NCBI GenBank assembly: GCA_025331435.1
Contig: JAIWNI010000037.1
Span: 1 to 64,000 of the forward strand
Source of the DNA: Choanephora cucurbitarum
Taxonomy: Eukaryota; Mucoromycota; Mucoromycetes; Mucorales; Choanephoraceae
Reading direction: 5' to 3'
Length of the DNA: 64,000 bases
Made by a program: the position numbers and the translations under genes. Below, piece by piece: positions 23,890-35,246 of this stretch (its first letter is position 1; each line of letters opens with the position of its first letter). Below the pieces are notes generated by a model. That model was not told where the DNA came from. It did not search any database and saw nothing but the letters and a program-made list of their open reading frames with translations.

Positions 23890-26800
23890 ATGAAGAACAA
23901 AGTGACTTATGCCATTGAATACACTAAATCTAATACACTTGCTGACGGATACAACTTTTATATTGAGCAATACAAACAACAACTCAATAATGGTAAACAG
24001 ATAAAGGCAGCTCAATTGATCATCGAACTGATCGAGTGGTTGGTCGATGCCGACGATGACAATGACGAGTTTCTTCAGTACCTTGACCAGGCTATTAAAT
24101 TTTGCCGAAAAGTAGTCAAGTCGCTAAAGGAAGTCAACTACCCCTTTTTGTTGGCTAAGGCTTATAGTTGTTTAAGTCAAGCCTATTCCATGTAAGTATA
24201 TCAGACAATGTTAAGGAAAATTGAACCAAAAAAATAAATAAATAAATAGACAGGAGATATTTGATCAAGCGATCCATTATGGTCTTGAATCCATTCAATT
24301 ACTACAGTCACAACAGAAACAAGATGAAGATGCAATGGACATCGATCAACCTAAAATAAAGCTGGCCCTTCAATTTGGTTATCGATTGCTTGGTAACATT
24401 TACTTCAATAAGGGGCTACATCCCAAAGCTAGCCGATATTCCGATTACCAGCATGCCCTCCAATTCTACACATCAGAGCGTGAGGTGATCGACACCATGA
24501 CCTTAACAGATATGGACTCAACAGACGAAGATGATCTGACCAAATTAAGGCAGTCGTCTCATTTTAACATGGGCGTGATGGAACGGAAATTGCCTGACCA
24601 TTATACTCAAGCAAATGATGATCTCAAGTCTGCCCTTAAATTGGCACAACAGCTTAAGGATCCCCAGAGTGAGAAGAATGCTTGGTGGGAATTGGGCAAT
24701 CTCTATAAAACATTAGGTGATCATGAGGCTGTCAAACGATGTCAGGCAAGTGAACATTCAGTGGCTCTTCATTGTGGTCTAAAAGAAGATGTCATTATTT
24801 GTTTTGAAGAAAGAAGTAAAGTATCAGCCCACACTTGTTTCGATCTTTTTTTTTTTTTTTACTAACATCATCTTCAGTCAAATATCATCTTTATCTCGGC
24901 GAATTCAATGCCTGTATGAAACTCTATAAGAAACTGTTGGGTTATGTGGATGACGATGCGAAAGAAGCTTGTGTAAGTTGTATGTGCGTAGGATTGGAGA
25001 CAGTCAGTGGCTAATATAGTGTATACAATAGAGATCGTTTTTGAAAATGGTCAAGCAGGTCAAAGCACTAAGAGAAGAACTCGATCGATTGATCGACAAA
25101 GGAGACTTGAATGCACAAATTGCGACCAAATTCTTGACGTATATCCGGCTTCTTAACTATTATGAACTCTACCGTGTCTTGATCCAGACGATCGATACGA
25201 GTTTCATTGCTATTACCAACACTAGAGATTTCTCGCCGCTTATTTATGCTCAGATCTTACATATAAAAACAGAAGCATTATGGCATTTAAATGAATCTGT
25301 AAAGCTTTTATCTATAAAACCAGTTGACACTAGAGACTTATTCTTTTTTTTATGATGTTAGACAAAGGAAGCTTATTTGCAAGCAAGCAATGAGGCTTAC
25401 GACTATGTTGAAGCAAGTTTGTCAGAAAGCCCTTTAAATCAATATATGCTTATGATCGATATCTTTCAGCTTCGTGTTCAAATCTATGAATACTTTGAAC
25501 TGGATTTTCAAAAGACGGCTACAGAAAAGGTTTTAGCAGATGCAATCAAACAAGAAAAGTTGTTGGTAAGTGAAACAACAAAAAAAAAATGCAAATCTCA
25601 CGCTTGAGCTGATTGTGTACATTAGCGATACAAGCTGGAAAACAACTTGGTTGGCGTAAACCATCTATATTCTCGTATCACGCCTTCCTTTAATCAATTA
25701 AGTAAAAAGGTAAGTGGTATGTGTCGGCATAGTGTTATATTCTGAACTAGAAGATAGAAAATTCAAGTCAAAATAATGGCAAAACCACCTGTTGAGTTCA
25801 GTATGATTTACGATCATGCACCAGAAACAGTTCGATTCTTGATGAATGATATTGCATCTCAATGCTGGAATACGTTTGGATTTGAGGTAACTTCAGCATT
25901 TTACAGAAGGATGAGATGGATCTGATCATATTTATAGCCAAACATAAGTCATGTTCGTACTTTGGATCACGATATTCTTCCGGAAGATTTAGTTAATAAT
26001 GTGGTTATTGAAGATGGTCAACATCTTGAGGTGCATATTCATGGTAAGTGCTGAAGATACGCACTTGTAGAAAACATATCTTGATATAACCAAAAAAAAA
26101 AGGTATTGCCAAAAAGACACCTCTTGAATTGTACTTGAATGCCAGTCGACGCTTAGAGATTGCACCCATCAAGGCAATTGAATATGCTATGGAAATGCAG
26201 AATGTTACAGACATCTCTTTTATGGGCCTAAGTAAATGCTTTGAAAGATATATTCTCTCTTTGTCTTTCAGCTAATCTTGTCATTTTTTTCTAAAATATC
26301 CCAGATATTAAAGCAAATCATCAATTTGACCTTGTACAACAGATCCTGGAACACTCTACTGCACTCTACAGACTGAACTTGTCTTCCAATAGTCTAGGTA
26401 ATTGATGTAGTCTGACCATTGTATTCTTCTTGAACTCTAAACTCTTTCTTCCCCTATGTTTTGTAGTGAATGAAGATCTCGAAAAGCTCTTAAAGATCGT
26501 CAATCCATCAGTTGGCGAAGTTCGACTAGGCAATAACCAATTGACAACTGAATGTCTAGATACTTTAACCAAACTTCGTGTGGCCACTTTGGATCTCTCT
26601 CATAACCCTATAGATGCGACTCTGTTTGTTCGGCTACCACAGTTTCTGGAAAAAGTACCTGTCCTAAAACGATTGGAGTTAGAAAACACAGATATAGGCA
26701 AAATAAATATGGATGTATGTCATGCTACCCAAACAAAGTCAAGTTTGAACAGTAAGTACATTAGGCCCAGATTGGTATCTTGTCTTATCTTTTTGTATAT

Positions 26801-27692
26801 AGTGTCTTCATCCCTCACACTTGATGTTTCAAACAATCATTTTGAACAAGATATGTTATCCAAATTGACTGAACTTTGGTTACAGTTTAACCGTATTGAG
26901 GGACTTGAACTATCTAGTATTACAAGTGATTTCGGTTGGAACAATTTTGATCTTTTATCTGAACTATCGAGGTAAAACACATAGAATAACATAAATTATA
27001 TTGCAAATCATCAAACGCTTCTCTTTTTTTTGTGTAGTCTGTCAAAACTGAGCTTCAAGTATTCTGTGAAAACCACGTTTGGGTATTGTCACTTTAAGGA
27101 ATTTTTCATGATGAAAAAAACCATCAATGAATTAGACTTGACAGGGTGCGGTTTAGATTTGGAAGGTACAAAGCTGGAAAGTCAAGCCTTGTGCTAAACT
27201 AATGTACCTGTCTTAATAGATATGGTGATGTTTGGCTATAGTCTGTCTTATATAGATAGACTCAACCGATTAATGCTGAATTCAAATCCAAACATTGGGG
27301 ACGCTGGTAAATAAGGAACTCTACAATAAGCTTTTTTTTTTTTGCTCATCTCTGTAATTAGGCATAAAGTACCTTGATGCAGCCATAGAAAAATCAAAAA
27401 TCATATCTATTAGTCTATCGCATTGTGGTCTTACAAATGAGAGTAGTCAATTGATTATACGTTGGACTCGGTACTTGAAAATGCTGGATATCACACATAA
27501 CGCCATATTTGATCAAGATACACTTCCTTCTAACTCGACTGCAGTCATGCGTCTTGATCCAATCAAGGTATGGAAATTGCTAGAGTTTATTGAGGTCGTA
27601 CTAAGTTTTTTTTTTAGCCGGCACCTACTATACGTACACCTAGTATGTCCTTTCAATCTCTATCAGATTTACCCGACTCACCTTTTGATTAA
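23890..27692 (+). CDS. TONSL/Tonsoku-like protein (TPR + ubiquitin-like + LRR), lacking ankyrin repeats
   Basis: Sixteen exons join in frame: 23890-24191, 24250-24815, 24878-24972, 25032-25298, 25362-25565, 25626-25709, 25758-25886, 25938-26043, 26103-26231, 26305-26397, 26467-26751, 26803-26971, 27038-27165, 27220-27306, 27362-27567, 27618-27692. The product is 974 aa. Residues 1 to ~500 are helical TPR-type repeats (LLAKAYSCLSQAY; YRLLGNIYFNKGLHPKA; NAWWELGNLYKTLGDHEAV). Residues ~510-585 look ubiquitin-like (ILPEDLVNNVVIEDGQHLEV). From ~600 to ~950 there are LRRs (LYRLNLSSNSLVNEDLEKL; VATLDLSHNPID). This TPR-UBL-LRR order is that of TONSL/TSK, which acts with MMS22L at stalled forks and binds unmodified new histones. 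The ankyrin module of animal TONSL is absent, as in plant TSK. The function is inferred from architecture. Confidence 0.72.
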
Positions 27693-27906
27693 AATGGGGT
27701 CATTCTTTTGTTCCTTTAAAATGAAGATTTAAATATAGAATAGATTACACGTCTTTTTTTTAATAAAGGGAATCTGATAGCATACTCTTCAATGATTGGT
27801 TTAACCATATGTTAGTAAGCTAATTTCAAAATCAGATATCGCCAGTTACTGTTGTTTAGTAAGACGAGTTTTCAACAAATCAAAAGAGAGTCTGACCTTT
27901 CAAAAG

Positions 27907-27915
27907 TATATAAAA
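27907..27915 (+). promoter_or_regulatory. TATA box of the peroxiredoxin gene
   Basis: TATATAAAA lies about 62 nt upstream of the peroxiredoxin ATG, followed by a CTTT-rich tract at 27940-27960, within a 284-bp intergenic space. A strong TATA element fits the high, codon-optimised expression suggested by the coding sequence. Confidence 0.5.
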
Positions 27916-27976
27916 ATGCTTCGCGAATTGTCATTTCAATTTCCCTTTTTTTTTTCTTTATAATTCATAAATAAAA

Positions 27977-28710
27977 ATGGGTAAGTGATAGGCTGTCTTT
28001 TTTGACATATACCACATGATACTTGTGACAAAACATACTAATGCCTTCACATTATAGTTGCCCAAGTTCAAAAGCCTGCTCCCGCCTTCACTGCTCCTGC
28101 TGTTGTTAACGGTGAATTCAAGGACATCTCCCTCTCTGACTACAAGGGCAAGTACGTTGTCTTCTTCTGGTACCCTATGGACTTCACCTTTGTCTGCCCT
28201 ACTGAAATCCTTGCTTTCTCTGAACGTGTCAAGGAATTCGAAGCTTTGGACACTGTTGTTATTGGTGCTTCCACTGATTCTGGTAAGTTTAGATAAGAGA
28301 AGGAAAAAGAGAAAAAGAAAGCATACTAAAAAAACGCGATAACTTTCTTAGAATTCTCTCACCTCGCCTGGATCAACACTCCCCGTAAGCAAGGTGGTCT
28401 CGGTGAAATGAACATCCCTCTTTTGGCCGATAAGACCAAGTCCATTGCTAAGGACTACGGTGTTCTCATTGAAGAAGCCGGTGTTGCCCTCCGTGGTCTC
28501 TTCATCATCGACCCCAACGGTGTTGTTCGTCAAATCACCATCAACGATCTTCCCGTCGGTCGTTCCGTTGATGAAGTCCTTCGTCTTGTCGAAGCTTTCC
28601 AATTCACTGACAAGCACGGTGAAGTCTGCCCTGCTAACTGGAAGGCTGGTGCCAAGACCATCAAGCCCGATGTTGAAAAGTCCAAGGAATACTTCAACAC
28701 CGTTAACTAA
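27977..28710 (+). CDS. tsa1: 2-Cys peroxiredoxin (Tsa1/typical Prx)
   Basis: Three exons (27977-27980, 28058-28282, 28352-28710) give 195 aa. The first exon is only ATGG, so the initiator codon is separated from the rest by an intron. The peroxidatic Cys motif is present (FTFVCPTEI, about residue 48), as are the resolving Cys (GEVCPANW), the catalytic Thr (DFTFVCPT) and [13 protein letters not shown] (the GGLG motif linked to overoxidation sensitivity in eukaryotic Prx). The enzyme reduces hydrogen peroxide using thioredoxin and acts in the cytosol as a dimer/decamer. Codon use is strongly biased towards C-ending codons (AAG, GTC, TTC, ATC) compared with neighbouring genes, as expected for a highly expressed protein. 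Confidence 0.96.
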
Positions 28711-30236
28711 ATTGATTCTCTTTCTTAAAAAAAAATGTATATAATAAACAAAGTCGACTGTGTCTTAACTTATTAAATTTGGGCATCAATGTATGAAAAC
28801 GTTAGTTGGAAATGGGGGGTTTGATTTTTTTCTACGCATAAACATTAGTATCAAAGAAAAGTAAACGCGCATCACTTGAACGCCAGAAAAAGTCGATTGC
28901 AAAAATCGGTCAGGCTGAATATTTTTCCTCAGCATGTTTAACTAAGCCCATCTTCACGCCTTATGTTAAAATATGGTTTATGTGTAATCCTTGGAGCAAG
29001 TCATTGTGTTTCTGGAAGAAGCATCTGAAACAATGCTGTCTGATTGGAGAGGGAAGAAGGTGAAAGCTCTCAAATTCTCCATCTGATGCAAACGCTTCAT
29101 TGGTCTGATTTTCATGAGATTACACCAAGGGTTGTTTTCCCTATTAACACAAGACAGTAGGGTGACTTGATTCTCTTTCTTCCAGTTGAAGAGAGCAGGA
29201 ATCAGAAGATGACAGCATATCCAAGTGTTTATAGTACAGTCTCAGTAGTAAATGGATCATGGTGTTTGACTCTATCTGAAGTTGATCTTTGTTGACACTG
29301 GTTATGTAGTTTGGATGGGTAAATGCATGGCTATGGTCTTTCTTGCAAGAAGAACTTAAGTCAAGAAACACCAATCTTTCATCTTCTATTCCTCCAACAC
29401 TCATGCTTTCTCTACTCTAATTGCTTTTACAAAAGCATATGCTCCCCAAGTGTCATTCTCTGATGGATATAGGCTTCAACTGTTTTTTTTTTCAACACAA
29501 TTGAACATGAACATATCTTGTATTAATGCAAACTTGTTGTTCAACTGATGACTTTGTTAACTGGCCCATTTTGAGCATTGTGTATATAGCAGTTGTGTGC
29601 ATACAAATGGTATCGACTCGTAGGCTGAGAATGCCATCAGTCTTTTCATCGTAGTTGATATAAGCTTTGAGAGCTTCAGCACAGAGTGAAAGGAATAACT
29701 GACTGAGACAGAGAAAGAGTGCTGTGAATTAGATCTAACATTGTTAATAAGAAGAATCATCAAGAACTTCAGCGGAACGACTTAAGTCTACAATGGTGGA
29801 GTAACATTGTCAATAGAAAACAAAGAGACTTCTTTTCTTTTCTAACAATCTAATAGTAAGTTCTGTTTATTTTTAAGACACTTTGAGCTGAATTAACTAT
29901 AGGCTGATAAAGAAAGGTTGGTTTGGGACAAAGAAAGGAAGATACCATTCTGTGAACACTAAAGCCTCTTTGATATGTTCATATAATTTACCTCGACGTC
30001 ATTCTTTCTCAGCCAATCACAAACCATTAAACAAGCAAGTTCATCAAGTGTTACCTTAACCAGAGAGGGAGCTGGGGCAGAATAGACTCCAAAAAAAATT
30101 CAGAGCCAAAAATCTGCCAGACTGACATAGATTTTTTTCTTCTTGCTTAAAGCATATAACTTTTTTTTTCCCTTCTTCTTTACTATACACCCCACTCTTC
30201 CCTTTTTTTTTCCTTGAAAATTTTTTTATTAATACA
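28711..30236. other. Intergenic region, no supported gene
   Basis: About 1.5 kb. A minus-strand frame of 86 codons at 29144-29404 and another of 68 at 29557-29763 show no family features and are most likely chance. The final ~110 nt form a T/C-rich leader before the NDUFB8 start codon. No RNA gene was recognised. Confidence 0.45.
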
Positions 30237-30890
30237 ATGGCCTTCCGTGCTGCTACACAACGTGCCTTGAATGTTCGTGCCATGATGAACATCACTCGTC
30301 AACCTATTGCCGTCACCTCTGTGCGTCCTCAATCTACTTTGAGCACAGGTGAAGTCATTGAAGATCCTCAAATCGGTGATTATCCCAACTTGCCTCGCAT
30401 CAGTGCACAAGAAAGAGGTCCTTTCGGTTGGGATGATCCTCAAGATAAGCGTAACTTTGGTGAAGCCGTAAGCTTTTCAAATAGAAGCATTCTCTATAAT
30501 ATTCTAACTTGTTTTTTTTATCATAGGTTCATGAAGAAGATGAAATTATGGGTGTCTGGGCTCCTGACCTTCATACCTACAGTCCTCATAAGGCTGCTGC
30601 TCAACTTGCTCTTGCCTTTGGTATCTTTGGTGGTATTGCTACTCTTGTTTACAAGACTTATCCCGAAAGCCCTGTTGTAAGTCATTTCAATAACCAACAC
30701 CTTTGTATCTAATTCTTTTATTTTTAGGTCAAGCGTACTTATCCTTACAATGGTTTGACTGAAGAATTCGGTGAACGTGAAACTGATACTCGTCCTCGTG
30801 CTGTAAGCATTGACTATATCTAATGAAAATGACAATCTTTGTATTGACCATCTTGATGTTTTTTTATAGGCTCGTGCTGGCGAACAATAG
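30237..30890 (+). CDS. NADH:ubiquinone oxidoreductase (complex I) subunit NDUFB8-like
   Basis: Four exons (30237-30467, 30527-30676, 30728-30802, 30870-30890) give 158 aa. Residues 1-40 are a basic, Ser/Thr-containing mitochondrial presequence (MAFRAATQRALNVRAMMNIT). Then come the family hallmarks: GDYPNLPRISAQERGPFGWD, DKRNFGEAVHEED, one transmembrane helix (LALAFGIFGGIATLVYK) and the C-terminal KRTYPYNGLTEEFG. These match NDUFB8, a supernumerary single-span subunit of the proximal membrane arm. The last coding exon is only 21 nt. All introns are canonical. The human ending differs, so the assignment rests mainly on the YPYNGL and GDYPNLP motifs and the topology. Confidence 0.85.
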
Positions 30891-31902
30891 ATATTTTTTT
30901 TGAGCTTGGATTTATGAACACACACTATTTGTAGTAAATAAAACCTGACGAAAAAAACACACACGCAGAGACAGAAAGATATAGTCAATCAAAGAAACAA
31001 GCACAGTTGAAGGAATTGTATAGGGCGGGAAAGGTAATCAAGATTCATGCAACTGACAGAACTCAACACTGCCAGTATGTTATAGAGAGCAGGAGGAAAT
31101 TTGGATTGACAACAATGCAGTTAAAGCTAGAATATGGTTCCACTAACGCATTGTTGTCTAATTTCTATTATCTGTCTAGCTGGTAAAAAAAAGGGGGAGG
31201 AGGGAGAAGTCTATTCAGTCATTTGTCTTTAAGCATGCACACACAAAAAGAATTGAATTTACTGTCTTGACATTGATAAGTTCAATAAGCAAACACATAT
31301 ACACACATAGAGTATATCTTGATTGGCTCTAGTTCATATAATGTTGGTCTTTATCTGGCATTTTCTATGTTTTCTTGTTGACTTTGTTTGTATCCATTGC
31401 TTGTAAAGAAAAGATATTTTAAGCCCAAAAGTAAAAAACACGGCTTATGTTCTCCTATACATTCTACACGCCTTTTTTTTTAAGCTTTAAAAGAAAGAAA
31501 GGAGGAAATGTGTCTCCTTTCATGTTAAAAAAAAACCTTATTGAAGACAGCTTATTCTCTTGTACTAATTAGGAAATCCTTATTTCTTATTTAAGCATAT
31601 ACGAATGTTACTCATTAATCTCTCTAGTGTGTGCGTGTCTATTTGTTGAGGGAAAGGTCTTCTGTTCTAGCTGTGTCTCTAGTTCTAATCAAACCTTATC
31701 AAGTCCGATTCTCTTTTTCTGTTGCCCAATCAGATACGTGGATTCCTATGCTTTGTACAATACAGCAGGAATCAAAGAAACTTCTGTTCAGAAACATACG
31801 AAAATAGGTGAGAATTGGTCGTTTCTAATCTTTTTTTCTCTCTTCTTTTCTTTTCTTTTCATCTCCTTTTCACTCTCTCTCTATTTTTTTTACTGTTGTG
31901 CT
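30891..31902. other. Intergenic region upstream of glyoxalase II
   Basis: About 1 kb of AT-rich DNA. An open frame runs in phase into the glyoxalase start codon from 31627, but its 3' part is the usual TTTTCTC-type pyrimidine leader, so I treat it as untranslated. No other feature was seen. Confidence 0.45.
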
Positions 31903-32861
31903 ATGAAGATTATTCCCATTAATGTGCTTGAAGACAATTACTCCTATATCCTTATAGATGACAAGACAAAAGAAGCTGCTGTCATTGATCCTGTTGAGCC
32001 TATTAAGATTTTAAATGTCATCAGCCAAACAGGTTCTAAACTTTCAAGGTAAATGAAAAAATTCCCTTTTTACCGCTTGAAATAAAAATAGTTAAATTTA
32101 TTGTATTTTTTCAAATCCATTTTAGTGTATTTACCACACATCATCATTGGGATCATGCTGGTGGAAATATTGAACTTGTAGGTAAAGATCATGTAATTTG
32201 TTGGAGATTTTTTTTTAGGATTCAAGTAACACAATTTATTTTAAATCAGCCAAAAAGCCAGGTTTAGCAGTGTATGGTGCTGATGCTCGTATACCAGAAA
32301 TCAATTACGTTTGCAAAGATCACGAAGAATTTAAATTGGGCTCCTTAGAAATCACACCTTTACATACACCGTGCCATACAAAAGGACATGTTTGTTATTA
32401 TGTGTCAGACCCAAACACAGGTGAAAAAGCCGTGTTTACTGGTGACACTCTATTTGTAGGTGGTGTTGGTAAATTCTTTGAGGGCGATGCTCGCGATATG
32501 TATAGAATATTGTTTCATGTTCTTACAAAATTACCTGATGAAACTTGGGTGTACTGTGGTCATGAATATACCAAGAACAACTTAAAAGTAAAAAGAGAAA
32601 ACAATTATCAATCGGATCCACTTTATGCTTACTCTCTTTCTGTAGTTTGCATTGACTGTAGAACCACATAATGAAGCACTTTTAGCCAAATGGAGTTGGT
32701 GTCAAGACAAACCTATCACTGTTCCTTCTACTATTGGTCAAGAAAAGATGTTTAATCCTTTCCTAAGAGTCAATGAACAATCACTACAAGTGATGGCAGG
32801 AAAATCAGACCCAGTAGAAGTGTTGCATACATTAAGAGAAATGAAGAACAATTTTGTTTAA
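31903..32861 (+). CDS. glo2: Hydroxyacylglutathione hydrolase (glyoxalase II)
   Basis: Four exons (31903-32048, 32126-32181, 32250-32587, 32646-32861) give 251 aa. The metallo-beta-lactamase metal-binding motif is complete: THHHWDHAGGN (residues ~54-64), then a second His in LHTPCHTKGH (~110), Asp in FTGDTLFVGG (~134), and YCGHEYTKNNLK (~172). The C-terminal substrate-binding region (FALTVEPHNEAL; NPFLRVNE) is also present. The enzyme hydrolyses S-D-lactoylglutathione to lactate and glutathione in the cytosol, finishing methylglyoxal detoxification. The intron positions all fall cleanly between conserved segments. The stop codon lies only 22 nt from that of the convergent gene on the other strand. 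Confidence 0.95.
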
Positions 32862-32883
32862 TGAAAAATAAAAATACTTTTTT

Positions 32884-34400
32884 TTAGCTGGTACTATTAA
32901 GGAGGTTGTTTGAAGAGGAAGATGGGTCCATGAGTGCTTCATTTTGCTTATCTTCTTCTTCATTTTCTTGTTGATCTGTGGTTGAAAGAGGTGCATATGT
33001 ATTCGTGTTATTATAGACAGTAGACCAACGATTGGATATGGAATTCTCTTGCTCTTCCTTTTCTTCTGCATTATCCTCTTGATTTTCAGTGGCAATCATT
33101 TGAGTTGTATCGTCTACATAAGGCTCTTCTGCACGATAAGCTTCATACTCCATGCGTTCTGCTGATAAGGCATCCAATCGTCTCTGTCGCTCAATGGCCT
33201 CTTCATCTTCCTGAAGTGTATTGACAACCTCATGATAACGATTCCAAGATTCTTCTTCTGTACGCTCAGGCATAGGTGGTGGATGATAAGCCTCGGGATC
33301 CTGAGACAAGTCCAGAGGATGGATAACTAGACCTGAGTTGCGATTTGCCTTAGTGTTATTCATGGATCGTCGTCGAATCAACTGTTTCTTGGCTCTCTTT
33401 CGCTTAGCAATCTCGTCAAACAGTCGTTGGCGTTGTCGATGCATGGTGGCAGAAACAGAATTCACTAGATCTTTAGGCTTCTCTTGTTGAGGAAAATCGA
33501 CTTCATGATAGGTGATGGAGGAAGAACGTAGCCTTGCCTTTTCATCATTGTCAGCATAATGCGTATCATCATCGGACCAATCATCTGTTCGGTCGTACTG
33601 TTGTCTTCTTTGAGACATCAAGCGACGTTGATATCGAACAATAAAGAAAAGACAGACAAACTGATTAAAGGAATAATGTTTGAATAAGTCAAGATCAATA
33701 ACAGAAACTTATTTACTTACAGAGATGACACTATAGACAACCCAAGATACAATTCGCTCAGTCGTGAAATCATGCCAGCGGGCTGTGCAGTCTGCATAGA
33801 TCTGCTTCATTTCTGCACTTTGGTCAAACCCTAAATCCCACCAAAACAATCGGGATGGGTGTCTCTGAAGACATGAATTGATCAGATAGGATTGGTACTT
33901 TGTAAACAACAAAATCACATGGATACAACCAAGAATCAGATGGATCACAAGAATGATCACCAAACCAATCATATAAACAGTAAATGTCTTTGGAGACTAT
34001 AGTAGGCCAAAAAAAACAAGTCAGAACACATCAAATCCACAAATAGAGAACTTACCCAGAACACAGAAGCAAAACCAAATATACTCCAAAGGCTCACAAT
34101 ACCAATAAAAGTCAAATAAGTATAGAAATCACCAATGCGAAAACTATTGACCCAATCTACAAGAAAGCATGTTAGTGTTTGAATTCTGCTATAAAATGAA
34201 TAGCTTTATTCTACCTGTCAAATAAGTAAGATCAATGGCAATCAAAATTGGACCCATAACCTATAGAGAGAATGTGGATGGTCAATCAGTGGTTTCTTTT
34301 TCTTTGCAAATTGAATAAGTACAATCAAGAGTGCAATGACCATGCAGATAAATCCACGATGGGTTAGAATGTTGCAACTAAGCATGTCTTTCACTCTCAT
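32884..34400 (-). CDS. Four-span membrane protein with long charged cytosolic tail, function unknown
   Basis: Five exons on the minus strand (34400-34323, 34260-34215, 34156-34056, 33996-33721, 33660-32884) give 425 aa. The N-terminal ~215 residues have four hydrophobic spans (GFICMVIALLIVMGPILIA; FIGIVSLWSIFGFASVFW; MIGLVIILVIHLILGCIHV; SWVVYSVISFVCLFFIV). Between spans 3 and 4 is a hydrophilic loop with two cysteines (NSCLQRHPSR; ADCTARWHDF). This layout resembles tetraspanins or related fungal membrane proteins, but the CCG motif is missing. The C-terminal ~210 residues are polar, with Arg/Ser/Asp/Glu-rich segments (DDWSDDDTHYAD; AKRKRAKKQLIRRR) and a Pro-rich patch. The function is not known to me. 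Confidence 0.7.
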
Positions 34401-35246
34401 TTCCAAAGACGCTTATAGCTCACTAAGAGGAAAGAAAAAGAGAGAGAGTAGACCATCATGATGAAAAATAGTTTTATACCTATTGTTCTATCAAACTAAG
34501 GGTTTCGTCGGCGAAACACAATTGAAAGTACAAGGAATAGCTTATATCAAACCCCTTCTCTCCCAAAGAAGTATATTCGTTACGTAAGAAAATTCTCTTT
34601 TTTTTTTCTTTCAAACTTCTGTTATAGCAATAAACTTATAGCCTCAACTGCGCTTTACAATAGACCTGGTAGTTGTTTATGAGGTTGAGATGATAAAGTA
34701 TATCTATTGGGAGAAAAATTCCTTCGCAGACAATCTTCATTCTTGCATCTTTCTTAGACATCGAATGTTGTACAGCTGTTTACTCAGGTTGACATTTAAT
34801 GGTACACTAGTCTCTTTATCTAAGAGTGTTCGTATTCTTGAAAAATATACTCCTACATTGAGTGTACTCTTAAATTGAGCGGCTATTGTAGCACGAGAAG
34901 CCTCACTTACTTTGCCTACTGGTATCAATTTTAAGTTGAAGAATTTGAGTTTGTTTGAAGTATTTTACTTTGATTTTAGACTCAATTTTAGATCTACATT
35001 AGAAACAGCCATACCTTCCTTTTTAGGGGTTTACGATTTTTTATGTCTTTAATATAATAAGATGTAAAAAAGAAAAAATTAAGCTATGTAAAAGAAAATG
35101 GAGTGGAGAAAGTAAGTGTCAGACAAGCTAAATGCAGTAAGATGGGGATTTTTTTTTAATGCTTTCACAATCAGATTCGCATTTTAATTTTTTTTGTGTT
35201 ATATAAATCTATTTAATGTAATTATGAATCCACTGTTACAAGCTGT
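34401..35246. other. Intergenic region, no supported gene
   Basis: About 850 nt between a divergent start and the 3' end of the PDH gene. Short open frames at 34690-34928 overlap on both strands and look like noise. A 3'-end A/T-rich tract (35040-35160) probably belongs to the PDH transcript terminus. Confidence 0.4.

Noticed and set aside
31627..32052. Upstream in-frame extension of glyoxalase II as a possible mitochondrial isoform
   Set aside because: The added stretch ends in a pyrimidine-rich leader encoding Phe/Ser/Leu strings, does not look like a presequence, and has no ATG in good position.
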